Shown here piece by piece: positions 7,540-18,947 of a stretch of DNA of 32,947 bases. Source of the stretch: Lachnospiraceae bacterium (GTDB lineage: Bacteria; Bacillota; Clostridia; Lachnospirales; Lachnospiraceae); the NCBI GenBank assembly GCA_029219245.1, contig JAQXTA010000059.1, forward strand, positions 1 through 32,947, given 5' to 3'. The position numbers and the translations under genes were made by a program. Under the pieces are notes generated by a model that was given only the letters and a program-made list of their open reading frames with translations, made no database searches and was not told the DNA's origin. How positions within the stretch are numbered: position 1 is the stretch's first letter; every line of letters starts with the position of its first letter.

Positions 7540-8706
7540 CTACTTTTCAAGCAATCGGTACAAAGTCGGTTCTATGTGCAAAAACTGCATCGCAGCATTA
7601 ATCTTGTCCATTTCTTCCTGCTGTTTTGCTCTGTTTTGTTTTTCCTTTTTGACAGCCCTGATAAGAATGTTCTTTGGTGTATGTTCCATTTCAATAAACT
7701 CCAGCAAATCCGCTTCATATCCAACTGTTCTCAGAATTTCTGCCCGAAACGCATCCGTAATCAGTGCAGACATTCTTTCCTTCACAATTCCATATTGCAA
7801 AACCGGTTGTAACGTATCACATTTTATCTGTTTGTTCACTTCATGTTGACAGCATGGTACCGATAAAATGACTTTTGCATCCCATTTTACCGCTTTCTCC
7901 AAAGCATAATCCGTAGCAGTATCACAGGCATGGAGGGTCACAACCATATCCGCTTTGGTAAGTCCTTCGTATTCTGCAATATCGCCCCGGATAAACTTCA
8001 ACTTGTCATATCCGTACTTCCGGCTTAGCTCATTACAATGCATAATGACATCTTCCTTCAAATCCAGACCGGTAATGGATACCTCCAGACCTTTTAACTC
8101 ATGCAGATAATAATAGATTGCAAAAGTCAGGTAGGATTTACCACAGCCAAAATCCACAATCTGTAGCTCCTTTTCCATCGGCAATGCCGGAAGTATATCT
8201 TCTATAAATTCCAGAAAACGATTAATTTGTTTATATTTATCGTATTTGGAACGTATGATTTTTCCGTCTGTACTTTGTACACCCAGATCAACCAAAAAAG
8301 GAACCGCTATGCCTTCTTCCAGAATATATTTCTTCATTCTGTTATGTGCAAGTGAAACTACTTCCTGTTTCTCTTTCGTTTCCTGTTGTCTGTTTTGTTT
8401 ACGCTTGATCGTCATTTTCCCTTTTTTACTGACCAAAACAACTGCTTTCGTATTAGTATGCTCTATTTCACACTGTTTAAAATCCTGTTCCAGATACTTT
8501 TCAATACGCAAAATCATTTCCGCTTCCTGAAAATTTTCATGAAATACCTTGGTTCCCTGATAAGTTGTTTCCTGAAAACAAAGTTTATCCTTCAGTACTA
8601 TCGGTCTGATTTTTATTTTATATGCTTTTTCTTTATCTCTGGCATTACTAAGAATGATCTGATACAAACCACAGTTTACTGTTTCCTGCAAAAGCTGTCT
8701 TAACAT
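7540..8706 (-). CDS. SAM-dependent class I methyltransferase (Methyltransf_32 type)
   Basis: 388 residues. The C-terminal half carries a Rossmann methyltransferase: IVDFGCGKSYLTFAIYYYL (motif I, about 183-201) binds S-adenosylmethionine, ITGLDLKED is motif II, and VVTLHACDTATDYAL plus LSVPCCQHE are typical of the PF13679 family related to METTL25. The N-terminal 110 residues are less conserved and basic, as in nucleic-acid-modifying enzymes, so an RNA substrate is a reasonable but unproved guess. The ATG at 8706 has AAAGG 10 bases upstream; a TTG two codons earlier (8712) would be too close to it. The gene is followed 29 bases later by the 847-residue secreted protein. Confidence 0.8.
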   Translation of the reverse strand: MLRQLLQETVNCGLYQIILSNARDKEKAYKIKIRPIVLKDKLCFQETTYQGTKVFHENFQEAEMILRIEKYLEQDFKQCEIEHTNTKAVVLVSKKGKMTIKRKQNRQQETKEKQEVVSLAHNRMKKYILEEGIAVPFLVDLGVQSTDGKIIRSKYDKYKQINRFLEFIEDILPALPMEKELQIVDFGCGKSYLTFAIYYYLHELKGLEVSITGLDLKEDVIMHCNELSRKYGYDKLKFIRGDIAEYEGLTKADMVVTLHACDTATDYALEKAVKWDAKVILSVPCCQHEVNKQIKCDTLQPVLQYGIVKERMSALITDAFRAEILRTVGYEADLLEFIEMEHTPKNILIRAVKKEKQNRAKQQEEMDKINAAMQFLHIEPTLYRLLEK

Positions 8707-8726
8707 AAGCAAACAACCTTTCTCTC

Positions 8727-8764
8727 AAAAAATATAGCCATAACAAACGCTATGACTATATTTT
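8727..8764 (-). terminator. Bidirectional-looking hairpin between the hypothetical and methyltransferase genes
   Basis: A stem of about 14 bp with one mismatch (AAATATAGCCATA with TATGACTATATTT) is followed by T runs on both strands. It lies after the 143-aa gene. Because no clear promoter separates it from the methyltransferase gene, readthrough may supply that gene. Confidence 0.65.
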
Positions 8765-8788
8765 AATAAGATTGTTGTAAAACCACAA

Positions 8789-9220
8789 CTAAAATTTTAA
8801 GATTCCCCTATGATTCGCATGGCGTTTCCGATAAATTTCATAATACAGCAAAACCTGTACAAACTCTTCAATCCATTCCCAAGGTTTTTCCCCATCCCGC
8901 ATCACTTTTTCCCCTGCTGTTTCTACATTTCTTTTCTCCTCATTTTCTTTCTTTTCCATACTGTCCATTCGTTTAATTTTGTCCATAATTGTCTGTGTTA
9001 ACCGATAGAGCTGCCATTTATCCGGATATTCATCATATATCATGCTTCCCTCATAATCTATCTGGTCCAATGTATCTGCAATAATCTTCTGATACCGCTT
9101 CGCTTCTATCGGGTACATCTGCTGTAGATATTCCAAATCACGAGTTACCGTATCTTCCTCCTGATAATACATTGGAAGCGGATATGCCATATAAAAAGGA
9201 AGAATTCTTGATTGGTTCAT
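8789..9220 (-). CDS. Hypothetical protein, 143 aa, charged and mostly helical
   Basis: I do not recognise a family. The protein has a short N-terminus rich in Pro and aromatic residues (ILPFYMAYPLPMYYQEED), a helical middle (YLQQMYPIEAKRYQKIIADTLDQIDYEG), a Lys/Glu-rich stretch (105-125 region, KKENEEKRN) and a C-terminal helix WIEEFVQVLLYYEIYRKRH. No signal peptide or membrane segment is seen, so it is probably cytoplasmic. It has its own promoter and a downstream hairpin. The ribosome binding site is weak (GAAAGAAG), but the ORF is backed by codon pattern and by the promoter at 9252-9280. Confidence 0.65.
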   Translation of the reverse strand: MNQSRILPFYMAYPLPMYYQEEDTVTRDLEYLQQMYPIEAKRYQKIIADTLDQIDYEGSMIYDEYPDKWQLYRLTQTIMDKIKRMDSMEKKENEEKRNVETAGEKVMRDGEKPWEWIEEFVQVLLYYEIYRKRHANHRGILKF

Positions 9221-9251
9221 ATTGCGTCAGCTTCTTTCACTATTTTATTTT

Positions 9252-9280
9252 ATCATATGCTTACATTTTATGTTTGTCAC
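9252..9280 (-). promoter_or_regulatory. Promoter of the 143-aa gene
   Basis: Minus strand GTGACA (9275-9280) and TATGAT (9252-9257) with 17-bp spacing, each one mismatch from sigma-A consensus, 31 bases ahead of the ATG. Confidence 0.6.
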
Positions 9281-9336
9281 TTTCGAAAATTAAATCCATA
9301 TTTAACAACATTTGTTATTTATTTTACCTTTTATGC

Positions 9337-9378
9337 AAAAAAGTCAGGCTTATCCGTAGGATATGTCTGACTTTTTTT
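9337..9378 (-). terminator. Terminator of the ATP synthase operon
   Basis: AGTCAG/CTGACT arms extended by runs of A and T (9337-9347 with 9367-9378) enclose an inner GGCTTATCC/GGATATGTC pairing. On the minus strand the stem ends in six T. It lies 18 bases after the atpC stop. Confidence 0.85.
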
Positions 9379-9395
9379 ATCATTTCTTATTATAT

Positions 9396-9809
9396 TTATT
9401 TGTATTCTGCCGTATTGATTCTGGCTACTGCACGTTTCAATGACATTTCAGCACGTTTCATATCCGTACCCGGCGCATGCTCACGAATTCTTTCTTCTGC
9501 ACGTTCTTTGGATTCCTCTGCACGCTCTAAATCAATTTCCGACGGCCATTCCACAATTTCTGCCAGAATTGTCACTTTATCCGGTAATACTTCGGCAAAC
9601 CCGGAATGTAACGCTGCTTCCTTTGTTTCTTCCCCCATAGTAATCGTCAGAATTCCCGGTGAAATAATCATGGTCATTGGTATATGTTCTTTATAGATAC
9701 CCACTTCACCTTCCACCGTATTGAACTCTACCATGGAAACTTCTTCTTCAAAGAAAACTCTATCCGGTGTAATTACCTTTAATGTAAACTTGTTATCATT
9801 TTCAGCCAT
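9396..9809 (-). CDS. atpC: F1 ATP synthase epsilon subunit
   Basis: 137 residues, the usual length. The N-terminal beta-sandwich (1-85) is marked by FTLKVITPDRVFFEEEVSMVEFNTVEGEVGIYKEHIPM, and the C-terminal helical hairpin (90-137) by ERAEESKERAEERIR. Epsilon sits on the gamma stalk, couples it to the c-ring and can inhibit ATP hydrolysis. AAGGGGGA precedes the ATG. It is the last gene of the operon, 11 bases after atpD, and is followed directly by the operon terminator. Confidence 0.97.
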   Translation of the reverse strand: MAENDNKFTLKVITPDRVFFEEEVSMVEFNTVEGEVGIYKEHIPMTMIISPGILTITMGEETKEAALHSGFAEVLPDKVTILAEIVEWPSEIDLERAEESKERAEERIREHAPGTDMKRAEMSLKRAVARINTAEYK

Positions 9810-9820
9810 ACGAGTCCCCC

Positions 9821-11236
<1,416 letters not shown>

Positions 11237-11265
11237 TCACTCATTGTTATTAATCAGAAGCACCA

Positions 11266-12129
11266 TTAAGAAATGGCATTTGCTCCTGCGATAATTTCTG
11301 TCAATTCCTGTGTAATAGAGCCTTGTCTTGCTCTGTTATACATCAGCGATAAGTGATCTATCATTTCCTCAGCATTGCTTGTTGCGGAATCCATTGCCTG
11401 CATTCTTGCACCGTTCTCACTGGCAAGCGCTTCTACCAGGCCACCGTAAATCAAACTGGTTACATATTTCGGAATAATCAACTCAAGTGCTTCATCATCT
11501 TCCGGTTCGAAATTCATGAGTGCCTTGCTTTCTTTTTCCGAAGCCTTCTCATCCTGCTGCTTTGCTTCCACCGGAAGAAGCTTCAGTAAAGTTGGCTCAT
11601 GCACCACCGTGTTTTTGAAGCTGGTATAGGCAAGATAAATTTCTCCGACTTCACCTTTGGTATAAGCCTCTAATACCTTCGAGCTTAAGTTCATTGCATC
11701 CACATATAAAGGCTCCTCAATCATATCCGAATCATCTTCTTCAATATGATAGCCTTTGCGGTGTAAAACCTCTTTGCCCTTTTTACCTACTGCATAAATA
11801 CTAAGATCTTCTTTCCGAAAATCACCCTGTGTAATCAGCTTCACAACATTGGAATTATATCCACCTGCAAGTCCTCTGTTAGAGGTTATTACAATCACTG
11901 CTTTTTTGGTGGAATCCCCGCCGCTTAAATACGGATGATTCAGATTTCCTGTTTTGGCCAGCATCGAATTTACTGTCTCATACATACAATTAAAATATGC
12001 TTTTGACTGCTCTGCACGTTGTTTTGCTCTCTGCAGTTTTACGGTAGAAACAAGCTTCATGGCTTTGGTAATCTGCTGTGTACTTTGAATACTACTCTTA
12101 CGCCTTTTAATGTCTATCATTGAGGCCAT
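11266..12129 (-). CDS. atpG: F1 ATP synthase gamma subunit
   Basis: 287 residues, normal length. The N-terminal helix IKRRKSSIQSTQQITKAMKLVSTVKLQRAK and the C-terminal helix GARMQAMDSATSNAEEMIDHLSLMYNRARQGSITQELTEI form the coiled-coil rotor shaft, and VIVITSNRGLAGGYNSNV is the conserved Rossmann-like centre. Gamma turns inside the alpha3beta3 hexamer and links rotation to catalysis. GGAAGGTG precedes the ATG at 12129; a Met at codon 4 is a poorer candidate. A charged insertion (about 190-215, KQQDEKASEKESK) lies in the globular part, common in clostridial versions. Confidence 0.97.
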   Translation of the reverse strand: MASMIDIKRRKSSIQSTQQITKAMKLVSTVKLQRAKQRAEQSKAYFNCMYETVNSMLAKTGNLNHPYLSGGDSTKKAVIVITSNRGLAGGYNSNVVKLITQGDFRKEDLSIYAVGKKGKEVLHRKGYHIEEDDSDMIEEPLYVDAMNLSSKVLEAYTKGEVGEIYLAYTSFKNTVVHEPTLLKLLPVEAKQQDEKASEKESKALMNFEPEDDEALELIIPKYVTSLIYGGLVEALASENGARMQAMDSATSNAEEMIDHLSLMYNRARQGSITQELTEIIAGANAIS

Positions 12130-12143
12130 AGCATCACACCTTC

Positions 12144-13652
<1,509 letters not shown>

Positions 13653-13669
13653 TCATACGCACCTTTCTT

Positions 13670-14215
13670 TTAGATTTGAACCTTCAATAATTGCTTTTGA
13701 AGCTCATATAATTTCGTACGAATGCTGCTGTCTACGACACGATCACCAATACGGATAACCATCCCGCCAATCAAGGCAGCGTCCGTCTGGTAATGCATTT
13801 CCATTGTTTTATACTCTGTTGTATTAAGCAGCTTCTGTTCAATTTTCCTGCATTGTTCTTCTTTCAGCGGTAATGCTGTTGTTACCGTTGCAACACCGAT
13901 TCCCTTGTATTTCTTCACTTCCGTAATAAAATACTCCAGAATTTCATCTATTTCCTGATAGCGGTCCTTCGAAATGACAATCAGGAGAAATCCCATCAGT
14001 TCATCGGATATTCTTCCTTTAAATACAGCTTCGGCAACCTGAAGTTTTTCTTCCTTAATAATCTGAGGATGTGTCATCAGTCTGCTAAAATCACTGTTGT
14101 CTTCCAGGATTTTCTGTAATTGTTCAATTTCTTCCAGCAAAGCATCTACTTTTTCTTCTTCTACCGCAAGCTCGAACAAGGCATCACCGTATGTTTTTGA
14201 AATTAGCTTAGCCAT
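13670..14215 (-). CDS. atpH: F1 ATP synthase delta subunit
   Basis: 181 residues, usual length. The N-terminal six-helix domain (YGDALFELAVEEEKVDALLEEIEQLQKIL) is followed by a C-terminal part with the signature DAALIGGMVIRIGDRVVDSSIRTKLYELQKQL. Delta joins the top of F1 to the peripheral stalk b subunits. The start overlaps the end of atpF by 13 bases, so translation is probably coupled; AGGTGAC lies just upstream. Confidence 0.96.
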   Translation of the reverse strand: MAKLISKTYGDALFELAVEEEKVDALLEEIEQLQKILEDNSDFSRLMTHPQIIKEEKLQVAEAVFKGRISDELMGFLLIVISKDRYQEIDEILEYFITEVKKYKGIGVATVTTALPLKEEQCRKIEQKLLNTTEYKTMEMHYQTDAALIGGMVIRIGDRVVDSSIRTKLYELQKQLLKVQI

Positions 14216-14766
14216 GTGCTGTCACCTATTTCGTTCAGCGTTTCCTCGATAAGACTGTCCTGAACAGTTGTATCGATTGCCGCATTTACAACCTTTCCTG
14301 CCATCATAGATGCCAATACCACCATCTCTCGCTTCACTTCATCGGCTGCTTTCTTCTTCTCCAACTCAGCCTCTACATTCGCTCTTTCAATAATCCTTGC
14401 AGCTTCTTCCTTTGCTTCTGCCACAATCTTATTCTCATTTGCCAATGCTCTCTTTCTTGCTTCACTCAAGATTGTTTCCGCTTCTTTATCAATATCTTTT
14501 AACTTGGCTTCATATTCTGCCCTCAGTTCTCTGGCATCTGCCATATCCTGTGCGGCACTGTCAAGTTCATCCTTAATCTTGCTCTGTCTTTTCTGAAGCA
14601 TTTCCCTTACCGGGTTAAACAACAAATGTGATGCAATCAGGAACAAAGCAAAGACCGCAATAATCATCAGCGATGCATCTGCAATCAACTGAAGATCCAA
14701 GTCAAAAAGTCTTGGCTCCATTTCCGCCGAAGCCAGTACTAAACCTGCACCTTTAAACGTATTCAA
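14203..14766 (-). CDS. atpF: F0 ATP synthase b subunit
   Basis: 187 residues. A short N-terminal leader is followed by one membrane segment (about 30-50, LIADASLMIIAVFALFLIASHLLF) and a long charged coiled coil (55-165) rich in Ala, Glu and Lys that forms the peripheral stator stalk. The start codon is TTG, at 14764-14766, supported by GGAGG eight bases upstream. The C-terminus overlaps atpH. Length is slightly above average because of the N-terminal leader. Confidence 0.95.
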   Translation of the reverse strand: MNTFKGAGLVLASAEMEPRLFDLDLQLIADASLMIIAVFALFLIASHLLFNPVREMLQKRQSKIKDELDSAAQDMADARELRAEYEAKLKDIDKEAETILSEARKRALANENKIVAEAKEEAARIIERANVEAELEKKKAADEVKREMVVLASMMAGKVVNAAIDTTVQDSLIEETLNEIGDSTWLS

Positions 14767-14804
14767 GCCTTAAGCCTCCTTTCTTCTATTTTTGCCAGAG
14801 GCTC

Positions 14805-15062
<258 letters not shown>

Positions 15063-15115
15063 TTATTTCCTCCTTATATATGTCCTTATAATAGAATTAT
15101 TAACATTTCTGCCCA

Positions 15116-15835
15116 TTAATCTGTTGAACAGGCATTGGTAATGTATGTCATGGTCAACATACAGAATACATAGGTCTGAATTGCTCCGGAGAACAAATCA
15201 AAATAAACATGAAGTGCCGCCGGCCATATAATCGCTATCTTGGATAACAGACCATAAATCAAAGCCATCATAACTGTTCCGGATAAAACATTCGCAAACA
15301 AACGCAATGACAAAGAAATAGGCACTGCAACATCACCGATAATATTGATTGGTGCCCAGATTGGCCATGGATCACATAATCCGGCAATAACACCCTTAAC
15401 CTTCTGGTATTTGAACTGATTATAATGAATCAGTACGAAGGTCATAATACCTAAAGCAAAAGTTACACCATAGTCCGCAGTCGGAGGTCTTAATCCGAAC
15501 AAACCGGAAATATTACTCAATAAGATAAAAATGAAAATGGTTCCGATATAATTTCGGAATTTGGGTGAAAACTTACCCATAACACCGCCAATCATATTAT
15601 CTAACATTTCTACAACCAGTTCCACAATGTTCTGGAATGTTCCCGGCACTTCAGATGCATGTTGAATAACTCTGTTTGCCGCAAAACAAAATGCAATGAT
15701 GACCAGCATAACAATTAAAACACAAACATGGGTTGTTGTAATCCATACGGTCTGTCCAAAAAGCTCATAAGAAAATACGCCATGTATCATAAAATCGATA
15801 TCCGCACTCTCCGTCAACAGAACTCCTTGTCCCAT
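15116..15835 (-). CDS. atpB: F0 ATP synthase a subunit
   Basis: 239 residues with five to six membrane segments. The essential stator arginine is in SLSLRLFANVLSG (R178), facing the c-ring Glu. Conserved NISGLFGLRPPT and HVYFDLFSGAIQTYVFCMLT mark the ion half-channels. It works with the c-ring to turn ion flow into rotation. A near-perfect Shine-Dalgarno AAGGAGGTGA precedes the ATG. The 56-bp gap to atpE has only the atpE ribosome binding site. Confidence 0.97.
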   Translation of the reverse strand: MGQGVLLTESADIDFMIHGVFSYELFGQTVWITTTHVCVLIVMLVIIAFCFAANRVIQHASEVPGTFQNIVELVVEMLDNMIGGVMGKFSPKFRNYIGTIFIFILLSNISGLFGLRPPTADYGVTFALGIMTFVLIHYNQFKYQKVKGVIAGLCDPWPIWAPINIIGDVAVPISLSLRLFANVLSGTVMMALIYGLLSKIAIIWPAALHVYFDLFSGAIQTYVFCMLTMTYITNACSTD

Positions 15836-15860
15836 ACTCTCACCTCCTTATGCATGTTTT

Positions 15861-16274
15861 CTAAACTTTAAAAACCTTAGAACTGATTTTGCGGGTAAAG
15901 GGCTGTATATAAGCCGCCGCTTTCATTCCCATATAACCTAAAAAGGCAAAAAGCGGATTAGCGAACCCGCTTACTGCAAGCAATGCCATTACAATTACAA
16001 GAATCATATAACGTAAAAGACTTTGGGCACCGACTGTTTTCGCTGCACCCTTCGCTACCATGTCAAGGCTCCTGTCCAGTGTCCACCACATATGAACCGA
16101 ACCGGCAATTCCTAATGCAATTCCAATCCACAAACCAATACTGTAAGAAGCGCTTCCTCCAAAAATCAGAATTACAATCTGACAGATAATCCCCCACATC
16201 AGTATACCCAGACACAGGTCAAACAAGGTCGGATTTATTTTCTTTCGGATTTCCATTCTATCACTTCTGCTCAT
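15861..16274 (-). CDS. atpI: ATP synthase subunit I-like membrane protein
   Basis: 137 residues with four hydrophobic segments (about 17-36, 41-61, 86-104, 107-122). Its place between the first small gene and atpB, and its size and topology, fit the AtpI / ATP synthase I family, a non-essential factor that helps c-ring assembly or ion supply. Sequence similarity in this family is low, so assignment rests partly on context. The start at 16274 overlaps the preceding gene by 14 bases and has GGAAG upstream; a Met at codon 7 has no clear site. Confidence 0.75.
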   Translation of the reverse strand: MSRSDRMEIRKKINPTLFDLCLGILMWGIICQIVILIFGGSASYSIGLWIGIALGIAGSVHMWWTLDRSLDMVAKGAAKTVGAQSLLRYMILVIVMALLAVSGFANPLFAFLGYMGMKAAAYIQPFTRKISSKVFKV

Positions 16275-16545
16275 CTATATTTTCTTCCGCTCTTTCCTTC
16301 TGTCCGGCTTTATAATGTCTGCGCGTCTGTGCCGGTGTGTCATAAATCTTCTTTGCAAAAAGAAATACATTCCGAAATCCGGCAATGGCTCCGACAAAGA
16401 ACAAAATAACCACCCAGAAGGAGGTTCCGCACTTTTTATCAATGGCCATTCCAATAAAAGCACAAATAAAAATGGGAACAAGCATGTTAATACCGAACTG
16501 GCTTATCATCGTTAGTGCATGATAGACATTTCTATTATATTTCAC
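16261..16545 (-). CDS. atpZ: AtpZ/AtpI-family small membrane protein
   Basis: 94 residues with two membrane helices (about 15-34 and 43-63) joined by a short loop DKKCGTS, and a charged C-terminal tail. This is the pattern of the AtpZ family (PF09527), first gene of many ATP synthase operons and thought to help with Mg2+ or c-ring assembly. The start codon is GTG (16543-16545), with AAAGGG a few bases upstream. It overlaps the next gene by 14 bases, so the first two products are probably co-translated. Confidence 0.8.
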   Translation of the reverse strand: MKYNRNVYHALTMISQFGINMLVPIFICAFIGMAIDKKCGTSFWVVILFFVGAIAGFRNVFLFAKKIYDTPAQTRRHYKAGQKERAEENIDEQK

Positions 16546-16577
16546 TGCCCTTCCCTTTCTTTTCCCTTAATAGTAAA

Positions 16578-16606
16578 ATTATACCCATTTTTTATATTTC
16601 TGTCCA
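16578..16606 (-). promoter_or_regulatory. Sigma-A promoter of the ATP synthase operon
   Basis: Minus strand TGGACA (16601-16606) and TATAAT (16578-16583) with 17-bp spacing: 11 of 12 consensus positions. It stands 33 bases ahead of the atpZ GTG. Confidence 0.85.
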
Positions 16607-16647
16607 GTAAAATTGTTGAAATTTCATAAAGAATCTATAAAATTTGA

Positions 16648-16676
16648 TTGACTTTTTCCCCAGCACAGTGTAACGT
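16648..16676 (+). promoter_or_regulatory. Possible promoter of the DUF402 gene
   Basis: Plus strand TTGACT (16648-16653), 17 bp, TAACGT (16671-16676). The -10 is weak. It diverges from the atp promoter, 41 bp away. Confidence 0.4.
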
Positions 16677-16720
16677 TTTACTTAAATAATTTTACCTGTT
16701 ACTGAAGAATAGGAGGCACT

Positions 16721-17212
16721 ATGGCATTACCTGTATTATATCGTAAAAGAATCATTCCTGAGGAATGTGTTCTCCTGAAAGATGATCGTATTCTCTATCA
16801 GGATGAAGAAAAAATTCTGACCGCCTGGAATACATTAAAACCCCGGAAGGATATTCATCATGGCTTCTCCTGTTATTTTTTGAAAGAAGGCTTTAAGGTC
16901 AGCAAATTCTTTCATGAAGATAATTCCCTGCTCTATTGGTACTGTGATATTGTAGAATATGATTTTCAGCCGGATTCCAACACTTATATCGTGACCGACC
17001 TGTTGGCAGATGTTATTATCTATCCGGACGGCTTCGTAAAAGTCGTTGATATTGACGAGCTTGTAACCGCCCTGGAACAGAAACGTATCAGTGAAGAAAC
17101 TTTGAGGAAAGCCCTTATACAATTGAATCATCTTCTGGAAATCATTTATGCCGGCAAGTTTGAAACTCTGCAGGCACCGATTGAAGAAGTGACCAAAAAA
17201 GCACAGTCCTGA
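16721..17212 (+). CDS. DUF402-family protein, probable nucleoside di/triphosphate phosphatase
   Basis: 163 residues. The core WYCDIVEYDFQPDSNTYIVTDLLADVIIYPDGFVKVVDIDELVTALEQ (about 69-115) carries the conserved acidic residues of the DUF402 family, a barrel fold found in nucleotide phosphatases (Ntdp/FomD type) and RNA-related proteins. Metal-binding Asp residues in DLLADV and DIDEL are present. The C-terminal helix region is typical. AGGAGG lies just before the ATG. The gene stands alone on the plus strand. Which phosphate ester it cleaves cannot be told. Confidence 0.75.
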   Translation: MALPVLYRKRIIPEECVLLKDDRILYQDEEKILTAWNTLKPRKDIHHGFSCYFLKEGFKVSKFFHEDNSLLYWYCDIVEYDFQPDSNTYIVTDLLADVIIYPDGFVKVVDIDELVTALEQKRISEETLRKALIQLNHLLEIIYAGKFETLQAPIEEVTKKAQS

Positions 17213-17226
17213 CGGATTGTGCTTTT
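17201..17226. terminator. Bidirectional terminator between DUF402 and sleB-like genes
   Basis: A 9-bp stem with one mismatch (GCACAGTCC/GGATTGTGC, 17201-17209 with 17214-17222) has four T on the plus side and six T on the minus side. The loop includes the DUF402 stop codon, and the minus-strand gene ends at 17225, so it serves both convergent genes. Confidence 0.85.
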
Positions 17227-18424
17227 AATAAAATATATGTCCACCAATTGTATACTTGGGTGTTACCCCTTCTACCGGAGTTCGGAAGTATACACAATTA
17301 CTTACGTTTGTGGTGCCGGACATTACCTCATCCGCCGCCTGATAGCAGCTTGCCGTTGCCCTTCCTTCTGCCAGAGCCAGTGCAAGTCTTCCGCTGGCAA
17401 CCGGTGAAAATTGTCCTGACTGGTAAATAACTCCAACAATGGTATCAGGATAAACAGAGCTCAAAACCCTGTTGACAACAACAGAACCGACTGCCACCTG
17501 TCCGATGTAAGGTTCTCCGCCCGCTTCGCAATAAATCAGATTTGCAAGCAGATAACGGTCTCCCTCTGCAAAACTAACCTCCGAAATATCACGCCAGCTG
17601 GATTGTGCCGCCAGTTGTGCCATCCTGATTTCTTCTGCCAGCTTGGCTTTCAATGCCGTAATATTCTCTTCCTGCTCCTTAATCTTCTGTTCGTATGCCA
17701 GTGCTGCAGCTTCTGCATCCGAAATCTGATTTGAATAGGATGCTATGGAAGAGTTTGTCTGACTGACCAGACCGGAAACGCGGCTCTGTTCCGCTACCAC
17801 CTGTACCTTATAATCATCCAGTTCGCCTTTGTCATCTTCCAGTTCTTTTTTGGCTGCTTCCAGTTCTGCCGCTTTTTCTTCTATCGCTGTCTGAGTATCT
17901 TTATATTCCTGTAGTTTTTTCTCTTCATATGCAGAGAGCTGTTCAATGTAATTGTTCCTGTTAATGAACTCACCAAAGCTATCCGCCGAAAATGCCATTT
18001 CCAAATACAGATAATCACTTTTCTCGTACATGAATTTTATCCGTTTTTTCATGGTTTCATATTGTTTATCCTTCGCAGCAATAGCATCCTGCAATTCCTG
18101 ATTGGTCTGCTCAATTTTCTGATTGGTTTCTTCAATCTCAGCTTCTTTATCCGTTATCTTTGTTTCCAGATCGCTCAGATTGTTACTTACCTGCGACAGT
18201 TCTGTATTAAGCTGGTTTAATGTTCCTTCCAGCGTATCCTTCTGTTCGTTCAGGTTATCCAGATTTTCCCTCGTTTCATCCAGTTGCGATTCTGTATTTT
18301 TCTTTTCTCGCTCTGCCTCTTCAATCTTCTTTCTGGTTTCTTCTGTTGCACGTACAGAAATCGGAAAAGAAGCAATCAAAAGAACCAAGGTCATGGCAGC
18401 AGCCAAATTCTGCCTCCATTTCAT
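17225..18424 (-). CDS. Secreted cell-wall hydrolase with coiled coil and SleB/CwlJ domain
   Basis: 399 residues. A signal peptide (1-26, cleavage after SVRA) is followed by a long coiled coil (27-275) of the kind seen in PcsB/EnvC-type wall proteins, and a C-terminal hydrolase_2 (SleB/CwlJ) domain (about 288-399). LIYCEAGGEPYIGQVAVGSVVVNRV holds the probable catalytic Glu300. The domain's homologues are lytic enzymes that cut spore cortex or vegetative peptidoglycan. It lies last in a tsaC-rpiB-sleB run, 26 bases after rpiB. The coiled coil suggests recruitment or autoinhibition rather than a simple germination enzyme. Confidence 0.85.
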   Translation of the reverse strand: MKWRQNLAAAMTLVLLIASFPISVRATEETRKKIEEAEREKKNTESQLDETRENLDNLNEQKDTLEGTLNQLNTELSQVSNNLSDLETKITDKEAEIEETNQKIEQTNQELQDAIAAKDKQYETMKKRIKFMYEKSDYLYLEMAFSADSFGEFINRNNYIEQLSAYEEKKLQEYKDTQTAIEEKAAELEAAKKELEDDKGELDDYKVQVVAEQSRVSGLVSQTNSSIASYSNQISDAEAAALAYEQKIKEQEENITALKAKLAEEIRMAQLAAQSSWRDISEVSFAEGDRYLLANLIYCEAGGEPYIGQVAVGSVVVNRVLSSVYPDTIVGVIYQSGQFSPVASGRLALALAEGRATASCYQAADEVMSGTTNVSNCVYFRTPVEGVTPKYTIGGHIFY

Positions 18425-18450
18425 AAATCAACCTTACCTTTCACGCAAAA

Positions 18451-18882
18451 CTATTGTTTCTCAATCAAATCAATTCTTCTCTGATGTCTTTCTTCTCCCG
18501 AGAAATCGGTCTTTAAAAAGGTATCGACAATACTGAGTGCGAGATTCTCTCCGATAATCCCAGCTCCCATTGCCAAAACATTTGCATTATTGTGAAGTCT
18601 TGTCAGTTTCGCCGAAACCGTATCCGCACACAACGCACAGCGGATTCCCGGCACTTTATTTGCCGTAATGGAAATACCGATACCCGTTGTACAGATAACA
18701 ATGCCTTTTTCGCAGGTACCATCTGCCACCGCTTCCGCTACTGCCCTGCCAAAAATCGGATAGTCACAGGAACTTTTGTCCTTACAACCAAAATCCTTAC
18801 ATTCGATTCCCTGTGCCTCCAGATGTGCAATTACTTTCTCTTTCAAATCATATCCGCCATGATCACTGCCAATTCCTATCAT
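18451..18882 (-). CDS. rpiB: Ribose-5-phosphate isomerase B
   Basis: 143 residues from the chosen start. IGSDHGGYDLKEKV (3-16), the catalytic Cys64 in GIVICTTGIGISITANK and His97 in LTRLHNNANVLAMGA match RpiB, which interconverts ribulose 5-phosphate and ribose 5-phosphate in the pentose phosphate pathway. Some RpiB-like proteins act on other sugars such as allose 6-phosphate. The start at 18882 has GGAGG five bases upstream; the ATG four codons earlier has none. It sits between tsaC (65 bases upstream) and the wall hydrolase. Confidence 0.92.
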   Translation of the reverse strand: MIGIGSDHGGYDLKEKVIAHLEAQGIECKDFGCKDKSSCDYPIFGRAVAEAVADGTCEKGIVICTTGIGISITANKVPGIRCALCADTVSAKLTRLHNNANVLAMGAGIIGENLALSIVDTFLKTDFSGEERHQRRIDLIEKQ

Positions 18883-18947
18883 TCTTTCCTCCATTCCGAA
18901 GCATACCTGCTTGCTTGCTTTCTTACATTACTATTTTATCCAAAAAA